Assembly (NCBI GenBank): GCA_003640385.1
Contig: RCAB01000010.1
Span: forward strand, 485,534-549,533
DNA from: Setaria digitata
Lineage: Eukaryota; Nematoda; Chromadorea; Rhabditida; Setariidae
Length of the DNA stretch: 64,000 bases
Direction: 5' to 3'
The translations under genes were made by a program, and so were the position numbers. Below, piece by piece: positions 24,001 to 36,617 of the stretch (positions are counted from its first letter, which is position 1; each line of letters starts with the position of its first letter). Under the pieces are notes generated by a model. That model was not told the origin of the DNA. It did no database searches and was given only the letters and a program-made list of their open reading frames with translations.

Positions 24001-27000
24001 TCGAAACAACCTTAGGAACTTTCAGCACTGAGCAACTGAGGTTTTCTCCGTGACGTCAACTCTTTCAAACGATATCGTCCGTCTTCACTCACCGAAAACA
24101 AGCACAGGACTGTAGAACTGTGATGTGCACAATTGCTGTGCTTTCGCATATTCTGATTTTGCTGTGATAACATGCAGTGTTACAGTTGAAAAAATATGGT
24201 AATGAGCAGCTTATTGGTGACGAAGTTCGAACTACATTGAATAAAGCTTTTATTCGCATTAGCCCATTCCTTTCCCTTCCCTATCCACTGCACAGCCGTT
24301 GATATTTCTGTTCTCGACTTATTTTTTCAATAAAATCTACCTTTCCATTGCGGTCAATCAACAACTGTTCGATAAAGCAACAGAAATCACATCGTAAACC
24401 AGCACCAATTCATGCCATGATTTTAAATTGACACCACGATCCATTTGCGCTTAATTTATCATCTAGAAACTGTCGTTGTTTATTTCACTGGAACACTGTC
24501 TCTTTTAAAACAATGGTGTTCAATTACTTTTCCATGAATTGATTCAGGACCAGTCAGGACTCTGAAAGCTTCTACTTTTTATTGACTTTGAAAGATATTT
24601 ATTTCGTACTGTACAATGGTAGCACTTCCATAGCATATTATTTCATTGATTTCATCATACGATTAACTTTCAGTTTTCCTCAGATAGAATCATCCATTTA
24701 GCTGTTCAAGATGACGGACTTTTTGAGAAATGCTTGTTATATGAATTGGTTGAATGGAAAGAATAGAAGTACTTTTATCACTTGGAAATATAAAATGCCA
24801 TTTCAAGTATGGGAAATCCGAAAAGATATTTTCCGGAAAATGAGTTCAAGACTCTCCTGTGACAGATTAGACGTAGCAAACAAGTTACTATAAATAATAG
24901 ACAAGACTTCACGAGTTTCCCGTGAACCAATCAATTCGGATACCCTCCACTGATCAGTCATCTAACGCCCTCTTATATTGTTTGTGTATTGTTTGTTCTA
25001 TGTATGTGACGTTTATATATTTATATTGCGTATCTGTGTAAAAGCGATGTGATAGTCCGTCACTCTTAGGTAATAATACCTTTGAGGTCGGATATCATAA
25101 ATTGTAAAATGCACTGAAAAGTCAAATTAACAACTGGCCCGCATGAGGACATCCACAAAAAATATGGCTGGAATGCACTCCGACTCACCTTTGGTTCCTT
25201 TTTTTCTTACTATTTAGCTTGAAATTCATAAAGTGGCTTCCAAGAAGTTAATAACACAGAGAGATTGTCAGCAAAATGTGAAAGGGAGATATGTGAGGAA
25301 AGAGGCTTCTGCAGTTTTTTATCAGTGCAATCACGACACCGTCTGGAGTTAGCCAGTACCAAACTTTAAACTTGTCGTGTTTTTATGATCATTCAAATTA
25401 TAATTAACTAATCGACCCATTCCATTTGTGAAATTTTCAAAAAGCATTTTCCATCCATATGCCTCTTCTTCAGGCTTATCTCAGTCCCATGTGAATCTTT
25501 CTTCATTCCTCACTAAACATTCATAGCATTCCTTTGTTGTGTGGCTAACAAAGTTAATCGTTTTTTTTTTTGCATCTTCTCGGCCCTTAAAATCCCTTCA
25601 GGTTTTTATGGGCAAATGGAAAACGGCAGAATCTCAACATATATTTGTGACTGTCTCCCACTTCATTTAATTAGTAATTCGATTCAATTCCGAAACACGA
25701 TATGCGTAAAATTTTGAGTGAAAGAAAGAAGCTCGGAGGAAATAGGGACTGGAGCAAATCGCATCTCCATCTTGAAATATGTGAACTTAATGCTTTTGTT
25801 GATTTACCGATACATTTAGAAAAACCTGGACTTAATTGGATTTCGTAGTCGACTGTTTTTTTTTTTCATGTATTCTCACAGGCGATCTTTAATCTTCAGC
25901 TGTTCTTATTTGAAATATTCCATGGTTATTAAAAAAAAAAAAATCTGGAAAATGCGGATCTCATTCATTAGTATGCGACGATTGCTCATGATTTAATTAT
26001 TATTTTTCTCCTTCCGATTCATTTTTCACTCTTTTAAATGCTTTTTTCTTTCTTGCTTATGTCTTCGCACTTATTTCTTCAAACAAAAAGAAATAGTATG
26101 GGATTCGGCAATTAACCAGAAACTTTATAGAACTATGCATTCATAAAAGGACCGGTAAGGAATATCGTTCTGCTTTGTGTTTGCATAGTTTACATTTTAG
26201 CAGTGGGATAAATGATAAAAAACTTGATAACTTGACGTTAACAAGAATTGTGACATAATGCATGATGGGGAAATCAAGTGTGCTACAAATGAAAATTACT
26301 CACGGATCCATTTCATGGAAGCAGAGTATTTTTTCAACTCATTTTTTGTTTTCGAGAACTATCTGCACTTTTCGATGGCATCGAAGTAAGTGTGAATGAC
26401 ACATCTTTAACCAAGATACAGACAAGAAAGTAGTAGTAACTGACGTCAAGACTTCAGCGATTTATCGTTATTTCTGGTTATTTTTTTTTTCTTCCAGTTT
26501 AATATTTTGCTTTGAATACATAACGCAACATTTATTTTTTACTGATTCTGTTTACGGCACTGTGAGATTATGAGCACTCACGCTGCATTACTTACGGTTT
26601 GTAATTTCCTCCAAACACTTCATGTCCTTCTGCAATCATAATAGTAATTTTTCTTGCAATCAGTATGCTGATGATACTTTGATAATATCAAAGAAGTGGG
26701 TATGATTAAAAATGTTGGTGCTGTCAGAAAAGTATAGAAAAATTTTTCATTGGGCAAAAAAAGCGGCTGCTTAGTGGTGAATTTGAAGAGCCTCAGATCT
26801 GGCAGGTACTTTCGTTGCTTGGCAATATTTTTGCAAGTTAGAAGTGTTCGAATATGTGGGCAAGTTCTTTCTTTTCTTAGTGTTCACTTTTTCTTTCTTC
26901 TCAATATTCTTCTTAGTATTCACATTATATTACTTTCTGGGCATTTGATAAAGCAAACAAAATATACTCTCGAGGGAGCAAAAGTAAACTATGTATTGCG

Positions 27001-27657
27001 CTGTGGATGGTTTTCAATTCTTTTTCTAATGTTTTGTAACTAAAAAGAAATTGAAATCGAAAATAAAAGTTTCGATGAAAACATCAAGCTTTATTTTGCA
27101 TTTCAAAAGGCGAAGTTGAAGTCAGACAAAAATTTTAATGACTTATTTTTCTTGTTTATTTCGAATAATGATGCAATATTATTTCGCGATTCTCTTTCTA
27201 CAATGGTGAGTGATTATTTATATAAATAAATCATTACTTTGCAAAACTTATTAAACGTTGTCCTTATTTTTCACGTAAGAATTAAAATCAAATTCCTCAA
27301 AAATTTTCTTGAGAAGGAGGAATTTTAATATCAATTTTATCGAAAAATTTCTTGTGTAGCACAATTTTGCTACTGTTTAATTCTTTTTTACTAAAAAAAT
27401 TTGCAATATTTTCGTAAAAACACGTGTTGCAAATGTTATGGTTACATTTTAGTGTCATTTCATTGAATTTTTTTTTTTTAAACTTAAAAACAAATGAACA
27501 ATGAAGAATAGTCTGTATGCAAATCATCACATTTGAAACGTGGTGGAAAATGGTAAAAAAAGCGAAGGAAAAAGCGGAAGGGAGGAATCCAAAAATTGAT
27601 CCTTGAAAAATTTTGACGATGCACCCGTCCACCGACACGAGAAACCAAACATCAAAA
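21067..27657. other. Gene-poor stretch
   Basis: About 6.6 kb of AT-rich sequence with long T and A runs. Two short open frames sit behind acceptor-like sites: 21936-22097 (53 aa, starts MSSATSRGIFRRACMEIVEI, behind AATTTTTAAG) and 24711-24893 (60 aa, starts MTDFLRNACYMNWLNG, behind TTTTCCTCAG). Neither has a recognisable domain and I do not call them genes. A minus-strand frame of 113 codons at 27638-27297 is F/K-rich and judged spurious. Confidence 0.45.
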
Positions 27658-28563
27658 ATGATAGCGATCAGTTTAAGAGCTTTTCGTAATAAACTGAATA
27701 AAGAGCAAGTAAGGATCGAAAATTGTTTCGAAATTACCGGTTCAACTAAAATGAATTTCTTGTATTAGTTGCATGATTATTTAGTGATGATAATTTTTTG
27801 GGTTCGGTCACTATAGAAACTGTTGAAGCCTAATGAAACTTCTAAATTCTTTCTTTAAAAACTTAGTTGATATTCGAAATTTTGTTTTCGAATAAAAAAT
27901 ATATGTGTCATTATCATCAAAGTTTACGACTTTTTTTTTCAATGAAAGGAAATTGATTCCAAGGTTCACCGACTAGAAGATGCCATCCAGTCATTCAAAT
28001 CATTCACACTTAGGTAGGGTAAAGTTAAACAAGAAATTTAGACTTGCAATATAGTTAATTCGGAAATCAGTATAGTTAATTCATTTCGAAAGTTATAATT
28101 ACTGTAGCACTAAGGTGAAAAATATCGGTGAATGCTTGTGTAAATTGTTTGTTGTCACTGCTATTTGCTTATCACCATATATTTCTGTTACTACCATGTC
28201 TTTTGTAAAGAATGTTCTTCATTTCTTAGAAGCGAAAAAGTTGTTTAATGGTTTCCGTTGTTAATAATTTTTATTTTTTGCAAAATTATGTGCATTCTGT
28301 AGTGGGTCCAACAATATTTTCCTGTCAACACAGAAAAGTTACTTCGTGCTTTCTTATGTATGAAATTTGCTAACAAAAGACTGTAAAATAAATTCCTCTA
28401 GGCTTATAATTACTACTTAAATATTATGAATTCTTCAGAGTTTCAATTTTTTTCCTTTGCTGATAGATTCAGCGTCGCTTGCTTTACAGTAACAACTTTA
28501 GAAAAACTGGCAAATCAGAATGATCAGATGATATCAACTGCACTGGAGAAAAAATATCATTGA
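27658..28563 (+). CDS. Candidate three-exon mini-gene, 70-aa protein
   Basis: Exons 27658-27708, 27949-28013 and 28467-28563 join in phase (0, then 2/1) with a strong donor (CAA|GTAAGG), a second GT donor (GTAGGG) and acceptors CAATGAAAG and TTTGCTGATAG. The product starts MIAISLRAFRNKLNKEQ and continues VHRLEDAIQSFKSFTL, then LEKLANQNDQMISTALEKKY before TGA. It looks like a small, mainly helical protein, with a possible coiled coil and no signal peptide or membrane segment. I do not recognise it. The joins are self-consistent, but short exons can be assembled by chance in AT-rich DNA, and further exons may exist. Confidence 0.4.
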
Positions 28564-31500
28564 AATACTACTTTCAAAACTTAGTCCAGGTGTAAACCAT
28601 AAATCAACAATGGAAAACCGAAGAATTTATGACGTCTATGACTCTTCTCAAATTGCTTAAAACATTTTATGACTTTATGAACTGTTTTTATTCTTCAATT
28701 CATTCTATTGAATTGCTAATAATGTTCAGGTTAATCATACATTCTTCTGCACTTTCAATATTACTTGCTGGTTCCCACATAGGTGGTTCTCTAAATTACC
28801 AAAGATGAAAATAATAAATAAAATCATCCGGAAAATATTGCCACGTTTTGCTTTGCTTATGGCAGTTTAAACTGCTACCAAGTATTTGATAGTCTCGTAT
28901 TTCTTGACATATTAAGATCCGTTCTCAAATGCAAGACTTGCCATCGCGTAGCCTGAGCTCCACTAGCTGCTTACTAGTACTACATGATAGATACTGGGAT
29001 TTCCATCGTAAAATAGTGATTCCTTTCAAAAAGGTTAATTTCATTCAAATGAAAAATAAGGCAACTCTTCTTGATTTCTTATATAAAATACGTAATTCTT
29101 GTTGTCAATCCTCCATAGTACATTTACCTACTACATTGCATAATTCTAGAATGCTTTAAAAAAAACTTTATTAAAAAAAAATTTAAGAATGTGCTAGCAG
29201 TTCAAATAACGCAAATTTCTTTCTCAAGAACTATTTTCTTTCTTAAGCTTACTTGCTTAAATACATGTTAAGCACCCGGTAAAAACATTTTAATTATTAA
29301 AAGTAACCACCTTCCATATCATTTATCTACCCTATGACTGTATAAAATGCAATATATTCTTCAAATTCTGCCTAGCTAAATTGTTTTTCATTTAAACTTA
29401 AGTACTAAGTAAGGTCTTCTATTTCTCTTCCTTCTAATGAATCAAAGATGTGATTAAATCTAGCCAGAATAAAAAAATTGCCAAGAAAAAGCAGCTCATT
29501 TCATTATCACCTTTTTACACCAGGTATCATTATCCAGCACTGTCACTACAGAATGACATATTATGATTTCAAGGACAGTCTTCAGCCTGTCTCATACTGA
29601 TGAAAAGAATTAAGGAGTGCGCGGTATTTGAGAAGGTCTGCTCAAAAGGCGTTCAATTTTTTAAGGTCATCATTAGAACAGATCACTCATCCAATCGCTG
29701 CCTGATAACTAATATAAAAGACTTTAGAGCTACAGGATTTTAAAATTGGAGTAACTTTCATCAACTAGGAGGAAGCAAAGCAAACTTTTCTATTGTGTGA
29801 AGATATTTAAAAACTTTTAAAAAATACCATAAAGAAACTGGAAAGAAGTTGATGACCAGTAATAAATAACTAAATGATACTTTAACTAAATGTATCACTG
29901 TGAGGATAAGAGACAAGAGAATTTTAATGCACCAGTTTATAACTATCATAATCAGCCCAAACTTTTAATCAGTACTTGAAAGTAAAAATTTTGCAATTAA
30001 TATAGGCATTCATTTAATATCTAATCAGTGTTATCAAAGTTATACTCTAAAAACTGTTTCTCTTTTAAAAGAGTGCAAATCATATTTTATCAGAAAATTT
30101 CTTAATTAGAGTCAACGATAAAACATGCAATTGTCAGTTTAGCTTTCATTGTTATTGGCTCGGCAAATATAAAAGAAAATTCATTTGGTGGCGCTAAGCA
30201 GCCTTTTTATTTGATTTTCTCATTGAGTTAGAGAACGAAGTAAAGGTAGGTGAGAATAGAAATAAGAAAATTATTAGCCACTATTTTCACTTCAGAGCTA
30301 GAGAAGTTCACCATTTAGCCTCCAAAGCTGTTTTAGAGCAGATGAAATGACAGAGCTGGAAAAGAAATCAGTTTAAGATAGACTTATTGTTCTAGTGGTT
30401 ATCAATTTATCGTTCTTGAAAATTGAACAGAGAGTATCTTAATAGTAGTAGCGCTATCTTTTAGTAAGGAACATAATAATAACGAATACGATATTGATCT
30501 AAATGACAAGAAATAGACACAGCAAGTAGATTTCTGAAGGTTACAAATTTTTATCGACTTGTTAAGTACGACAAAAAAAAAAATGTAAGATATAACGTAT
30601 AGGAGAGTAGGAGTAGACTGGAAAGATTTCTTCCTGAGATGATTGAGAGAAAAATAAACTGGAGAAGTGAAGTAATTTCAAAATGTTGTGAAAATTTAGT
30701 GAACACTGTGTAAAGCTCATTTTGTTCTAACTTCTGTTTTTGATTCAAGAACAGATGACGCCTGGAGTTGTGTTTAAATTTCAGAAATGAAGGAAAAAAA
30801 AAATGACTTCTCTTACTTTCTGCTATTTTCCTTATCATTTTGCACGAATTTTATATTTCTAAGTTTTATTGTTTCAGCAATATAAGAGTCTTTCCTTCCT
30901 TTTTAAGCTGAAAAGCTACTTCTCCCTTTCCTCCTGAGTGATTGGTAAGAAATTAGATAATAACGTATGTAAGTAGAAGTTCGCTACTTCACTAAAGTCT
31001 AGCAAATTTTACAATCTCTTACTTTAAATAAATTTGAAAAATAAACTGAAACTTAAGGGACAGTTTTTTTATTACTCTACACTACAATTTAACTTCCAGG
31101 TTCTTTAAACAAATGTCCCATTCAACAATACCATTCAATTTAATGAATTTTATAAATTTTTGTTTTTCTTCAACAGTATTTCAGATGAGAGAAGAAAGTA
31201 AACAAAGTGATTTTGATTAGAAAAAAAAATTAAAAAATGGTTTTAAGATAAATAGAAAACTTTGGTGATACGTTATGTAAAACAATCGCCCTTCGGTTGA
31301 ATCAAAATGGAATTAAATCACTAATTTCTCGCATTCATACTGGTGACGTGTCATAGATTATCACATTTTTCCCGTACAGCGTATGGAATATTGCCACGAT
31401 ACGTCAACCAGCTCATTAAAATTTGAAAGAATGCTTTTTTTTTTCAAAACTTGTTCATTTTTAGTTTCTTTCTTCTATAGTTGCTGCGATATATCAGGGT

Positions 31501-34500
31501 TTTGATTTCTGAATTCTGGAACAACCTGAAAGATCGATATAACTGATTTTAAATAGTGATCAGTTCACATCAATAGTTATGATTTAGGAGAAGCAAAACT
31601 TCATTTGAGGATATTGCAAACAATTGTAGGAAATAAATGATTAATATACTAGTAGGGATTTATAAGCTTAATTAGCAAAATGTATATTTAAAGCACAAAA
31701 ACAGTGTACCAAAAATGTCCTCTGAATGATAATTAGATGCCTACTATTACATTAGTTCCCATTTAAACTAGATCTTTTCTTTTATTCAAAATTTCTTTTC
31801 AGTTTTCGTCTCGATAATTCTCTTCTGGTTTAGAAATGCATGACACTAACGTGTGGGATCTTTTGCTTTATTAGGCGGCGTTTCGTGATTTTGACCAGCG
31901 TAACAGTCAGTATTCATGCATCCTATTCAAAGTTCTAAGTTGGGTTCAAAAATAAATTTCATGAGGATTACACTCACGTAAAGTACATTTACTAATTAGA
32001 TTTATGAAAAAATGCTACCTACTAGTCGAGATTATTAATTAGCGAATTCCCACTGAACTCTTTTCGGTAGTGCTGAGAAACCACAAATCTAAATAACGCA
32101 TTCGATATAGAAATGTAATACGAAGAGCGTGCCTAGAAATTTTTGCTGTAATGAAAAGTTCAATTGTTCCTTACCACTTTATTTTTTTGCTGTTCATTGA
32201 TTTAGTTGCTGACATTGAGAATCCTACTCTTCTACTACACTGCACCAATGAAAGCAAGAATTTGTTAATGAACGAAAGTTGTAATGGTAATCATTGAAAA
32301 TAAGCTGTAAAGACGTGGCATATGGGTAAGTATTATTGTCAGTTACACTTACACGGATGTGGAATTATGCAGTTAGACTAGAAATTAACGCAATGAATTA
32401 TTTTCTACCCAGCTTTCCTTTCAAAAAGAAGTTATTCAAAAACAGAGGTAGTCTAAAGTTTCATTTGGAAAAATAAATTGTTATGGAAGAGTGGAAAGAA
32501 GTTGTTTCGCCTTGACTTACTGATAATTTCTGATGCTTCTATTTTCTCAAATTTGTAATTATCAAATTATTCTCAAATTTGTAATTATCAATTTTTCTAA
32601 AATAGTACTATCAAATCAATATTTTGTTGATTTTAAATAGTAATTTTTTTAGTAAAGTTACGTATTTTGAAAGCACTGGATAGAGAATTTTTAAGCAGTC
32701 ATTTTGCATCATTTTATTCGCTTTTAAAAAAGTATTAGATGTCCTGACAGATTACGTTTGTTTCGAAATGACTGTTTGAAAATAAATTTTGGTGAAGTTT
32801 TGTTTAACATTATGCCGTTATGGAAACGATGCAGTTAAATAAATAATGTACGTCTTTATAAAGCTTACCATCATTAGAACAGTATGACATCCATCGCTGG
32901 AGTAAGCGTAATTTTATCATTCCAGATGCTACTAATAGCTACTTTTGAACAATTTTGTGCAGAAAAAAACGAAATGAAGCAGAAGTGAGAGTAAGAAAAT
33001 TTGAATTGGTATAAGCATGCTGATGATTGGCCTCTTTGCTATTTTTGTGTTTTAAAATGAATGTTCAAAAGACAGGAAATAACTTCTCAGTTCGCTTTGT
33101 GTGCACTCAGCATTTCTTTTTCACAAAATTCCATTCATTATTTTGTGCTCTTTGTCAGATTTTCAGTAATTCGGCACAACACATTCAAGAAATATTTGTG
33201 TAAAAATAAAGACTTTATTTTTTACTTATATTCATTTTAATGATACTTTGCAGTTTATCTTGGCAAAATTAATATTCATAAAAAAATATGCCTACGGATT
33301 GTATTTTGGGTGATAGTTATAACTTGCTACGGCAAGCAGTTTTAAATGTTATGAAGTATTTCATTGTCACAAGTGAACTAGTTATTGTTGAAAATAGTTT
33401 AACATACTAGTTCGAGATTTGAAGAGATAAATAAATTGTAATTTCTCTCATTTTCCTACAAGCGTTGTGGTTTAGCGTTTAAATGGAATTTAGAATGGAA
33501 AAGATCTACTCCTGTTTGAACTAATGAACCAAAAAATGTTTGTTCTGCAAAAACTATTTCTCGTTGTTCCTCTTTTCTCTTCTTTTCTCCAACTTTCAAG
33601 CTCGCCAAAAATCTACGTAGACCATTCATTGTAAACCTGTTTTCCAAATAATTTCTCCAGATTCTGACTTTCAAGCGAAACTGTTACATAGTTAAAAGTT
33701 TCAGATTTAAGATTTACTTCGGAAGCTATCACAATACGCCAACACAAACAATGTTTTTTTATACCAACATTGTTTATACGTGAATGTATTTACAGTGTCT
33801 TCATAATCGTGAAATTAGTAGCTGATTACATTATAACAATTCTATTATCGTTATCACTGACATTAACAGTTGATTTATCGTTGTAATAGGGTAACAGCCA
33901 TATGTTCAACTTAACATTAATTTTACCTTTGAGAACTTGTTTCTTCCAAAGCATTGCGAAACATTTATTTAAAAATCATTTGCACAAGGAAAATATTCTT
34001 GATGATCAGCTCTATGATAAGTATATTTACATACTTTCTCGCGTTAATCTGCATGCTGTTTTTTGAATTTTGAATTTTACGAGCAGTTCATAAACATGAT
34101 AGGAAGTAAGAATCAAAGGAATAATGCAATTTTTTTTTCTTTTTTGTTTAATTACAAATGATGCTTACTCTCTAAATTATCGTGTCAAGTACCTATCCCT
34201 TTCACACCTGTTTGGTGTTCATATCTTACTAAATTTATTGCTTCTTTTCGGAAGTTTTTTTACCAATTCTATTTGAATAATGATCTTAAATGCTAAAAAT
34301 TGCGAAAAATATGACTATCCTTATTATCGCTCGTCAAAGCAATCACTGATAACACAGTCGGATTGCAAATTACTTTAAAAGAAACTGGATTCAGTTCCCT
34401 ACTGGCTGGTCATAAAGTTATTTATTCAAATTGCTATTTTTGTGTAAACATGTAAGCAGACTTACTGGAATTATTGTTTTTTTATGGAACAAATTAATTT

Positions 34501-36590
34501 CCACCTATATCTTGAACTTTTTTTCTGTGGTGGGAACGAAAATTCGGACAAATTCGAAATGAATGGACTGCACTTCATTCAGGTATTTGAAGATTTTCTG
34601 CAGCAAAATGTTTTTAGTGATTTTCTTTTGAGTGGGTCTTTTTTTTTATCACGTAAGGAGATTGATATTTCAATAAACATCTACTTTAACGAAATTTTTC
34701 ATTTGAATAATATGATGTTTCGAAAGATTTGGTCTTACTTTCAATCTTTGTATCACATTTTTGAGACGAAGTTCACAGGTGATTGTGATTAAAACCGAAG
34801 GAAAAGGGCATGATTGTTTCAGTGATGGTTTTATTAAAAATAATCAATGAACTAAAGGACAATGTCATCTTATAAAGTTGGAGGTCTTTCGTCAACGGGG
34901 TTTCATGATGCGAATATCACGAAATATTTCTATCATAGGGTCCCTGTCCTTAATGTAATATCGTTTAATAGATTCAGTACTAAGATTTGGTTTTTTACAA
35001 TTTTTTTTTTTTTTTTTCACTTCAAGTACTTATACAGTACGTTTCAATGACAACTTTATACTGCTGAATTTTTCTGCTTTTCTATCATTTTTCTTTCTTT
35101 TTAATTTGGATTTATTCAATTCTTGCTACAATTTGTTATACTTGCAACGAAATCGAGGTCTTGCTCCCCGCTTTCTCAAAAAAAAAAAAAAAAAAATGTT
35201 TATGGAGAGAAGAGGTCGTCGAATAAACAAAAAAAAAAACAAAAAAGGAGCTAAATTTTACATGATTTCTCAGCGTTTGCGGAGATATTTACTACTGTAA
35301 CGAAAAACTAATTAAAAAGCCAATGAAAGGTAATATTCCAGTAACAAATAAGAAGCTATATTGTCAGCGACATCATAAATAATTCTGTTATATGAGGCGC
35401 CTTCATTATTTCGAAACAGTCACGCATTTATTCAAACTTGGCTAAATGAGCTATAGTAGGGGAATTCAAAGAGGTATTCTGCATCTAAATAAAAGGTTTA
35501 AGAACGAAGAAGAGAGAAAGGTTCATTTGAAAGTGCTAGGACAATATAAAGCCAAAAGAGACAAAAAGATAGTTTGAGGGAAATGAACAACACAGGTAAC
35601 AGATTACCTTAATTTTCAGAGAGAGAAAGAAAGTACAAAACAAATTTCAGTTTTTTATGTCTTGACATCGAATATATTTTACACGTCTGTTTACTTTTAA
35701 TTTTTCCGCCTTCGCCTTTGGATGTTTCTTTGTGCCTGCTTTTTGAAAAATTATTAATTCTTATTAGTAGCTACTATCTTGATTGTAAGTCTGACGCATT
35801 AAATCATAATTTGAAAATTCACAAAAAACAAGGACTTTATGCTGTAAGATGCAAGATCACTTCAAACAAAGTGGTAATTTTTTTCATCAATATTAAGTGA
35901 GGGCAAAAAACTATTTCGAGAGAAAATTTTGTCAGATCACTCGCCCATGCTATTCTTGAAAGCAGTTTCCATTCATTGACTGCTGTCTCTTCCCATGAAT
36001 AATTAAAGTCTGGTTGATTCAAAATTACACGTCCAAAAAGATCTTTAAAATTGATGTTTTCCTGGAAAGCTCCTTGAAGAATTCCTTTTTGAAATGTTCC
36101 TTACCTTTTCGACAAACTTTTTTTATAACTAATTTTTAGGATCATGAGTGTTCATTAATATTCGTAAGTGCTATTTCAGAGAATAAACTTTAGATATAGC
36201 TGCAGTGCTGAATATGCTTCAAATTGGTGCTATTTTTTAAACTGCGAGATAATTTCAATAACTGAGATGCGAACATCTTAAACTTTTTCTTTGCTTCCAG
36301 CATACTTCCACCTTTTGTGAAGAATGAGACAAGTGGAAAGAAAACTCTTTATAATTTTAAAGGATGAACCATAGTGCTTGAATGCAAACTGCTTGCTGGT
36401 ATCTTTACTACGCATGATTTGGGATTGGTTTTTAAACGTCGTAGAAAAACTCTCAAAAGCCATTATTCCATTGTTATTATTTTTTGATGGTTACTTTCAC
36501 ACTTTCGGAAAATATACTTACAGCTAAATTACTGTTCACTTCTCGGCGTTCCCATATGCTTGAAAAGAATTCTTCTAACTAACTTAAATC
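28564..36590. other. Gene-poor stretch
   Basis: About 8 kb of very AT-rich sequence without a supportable gene. The longest frame (34484-34792, 102 codons, F/N/I-rich) has no splice context or motif. Homopolymer runs occur near 34999-35016 (T) and 35180-35195 (A). Confidence 0.5.
32544..32595. repeat. Two-copy tandem repeat, 26-bp unit
   Basis: The unit containing TTCTCAAATTTGTAATTATC occurs twice head to tail with a period of 26 bases. Confidence 0.8.
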
Positions 36591-36602
36591 GTTTTATTGC
36601 AG
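36591..36602 (+). promoter_or_regulatory. Probable SL trans-splice acceptor of the SWEET gene
   Basis: GTTTTATTGCAG ends 15 bases before the SWEET start codon, too close for a cis-spliced coding exon and typical of spliced-leader addition in nematodes (inference). Confidence 0.55.
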
Positions 36603-36617
36603 ACTGGTTATTAAATA

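Noticed and set aside
24711..24893. 60-aa frame behind an acceptor-like site.
   Set aside because: No recognisable motif, no donor or partner exons; kept only as a note in the regional entry.
27297..27638. Minus-strand frame with a RING-like CNHNICNTCF.
   Set aside because: Only half of the cysteine/histidine pattern is present and the rest is F/K-rich; probably chance.
34484..34792. 102-codon plus-strand frame.
   Set aside because: Skewed composition (F, N, I), no splice sites, no motif.
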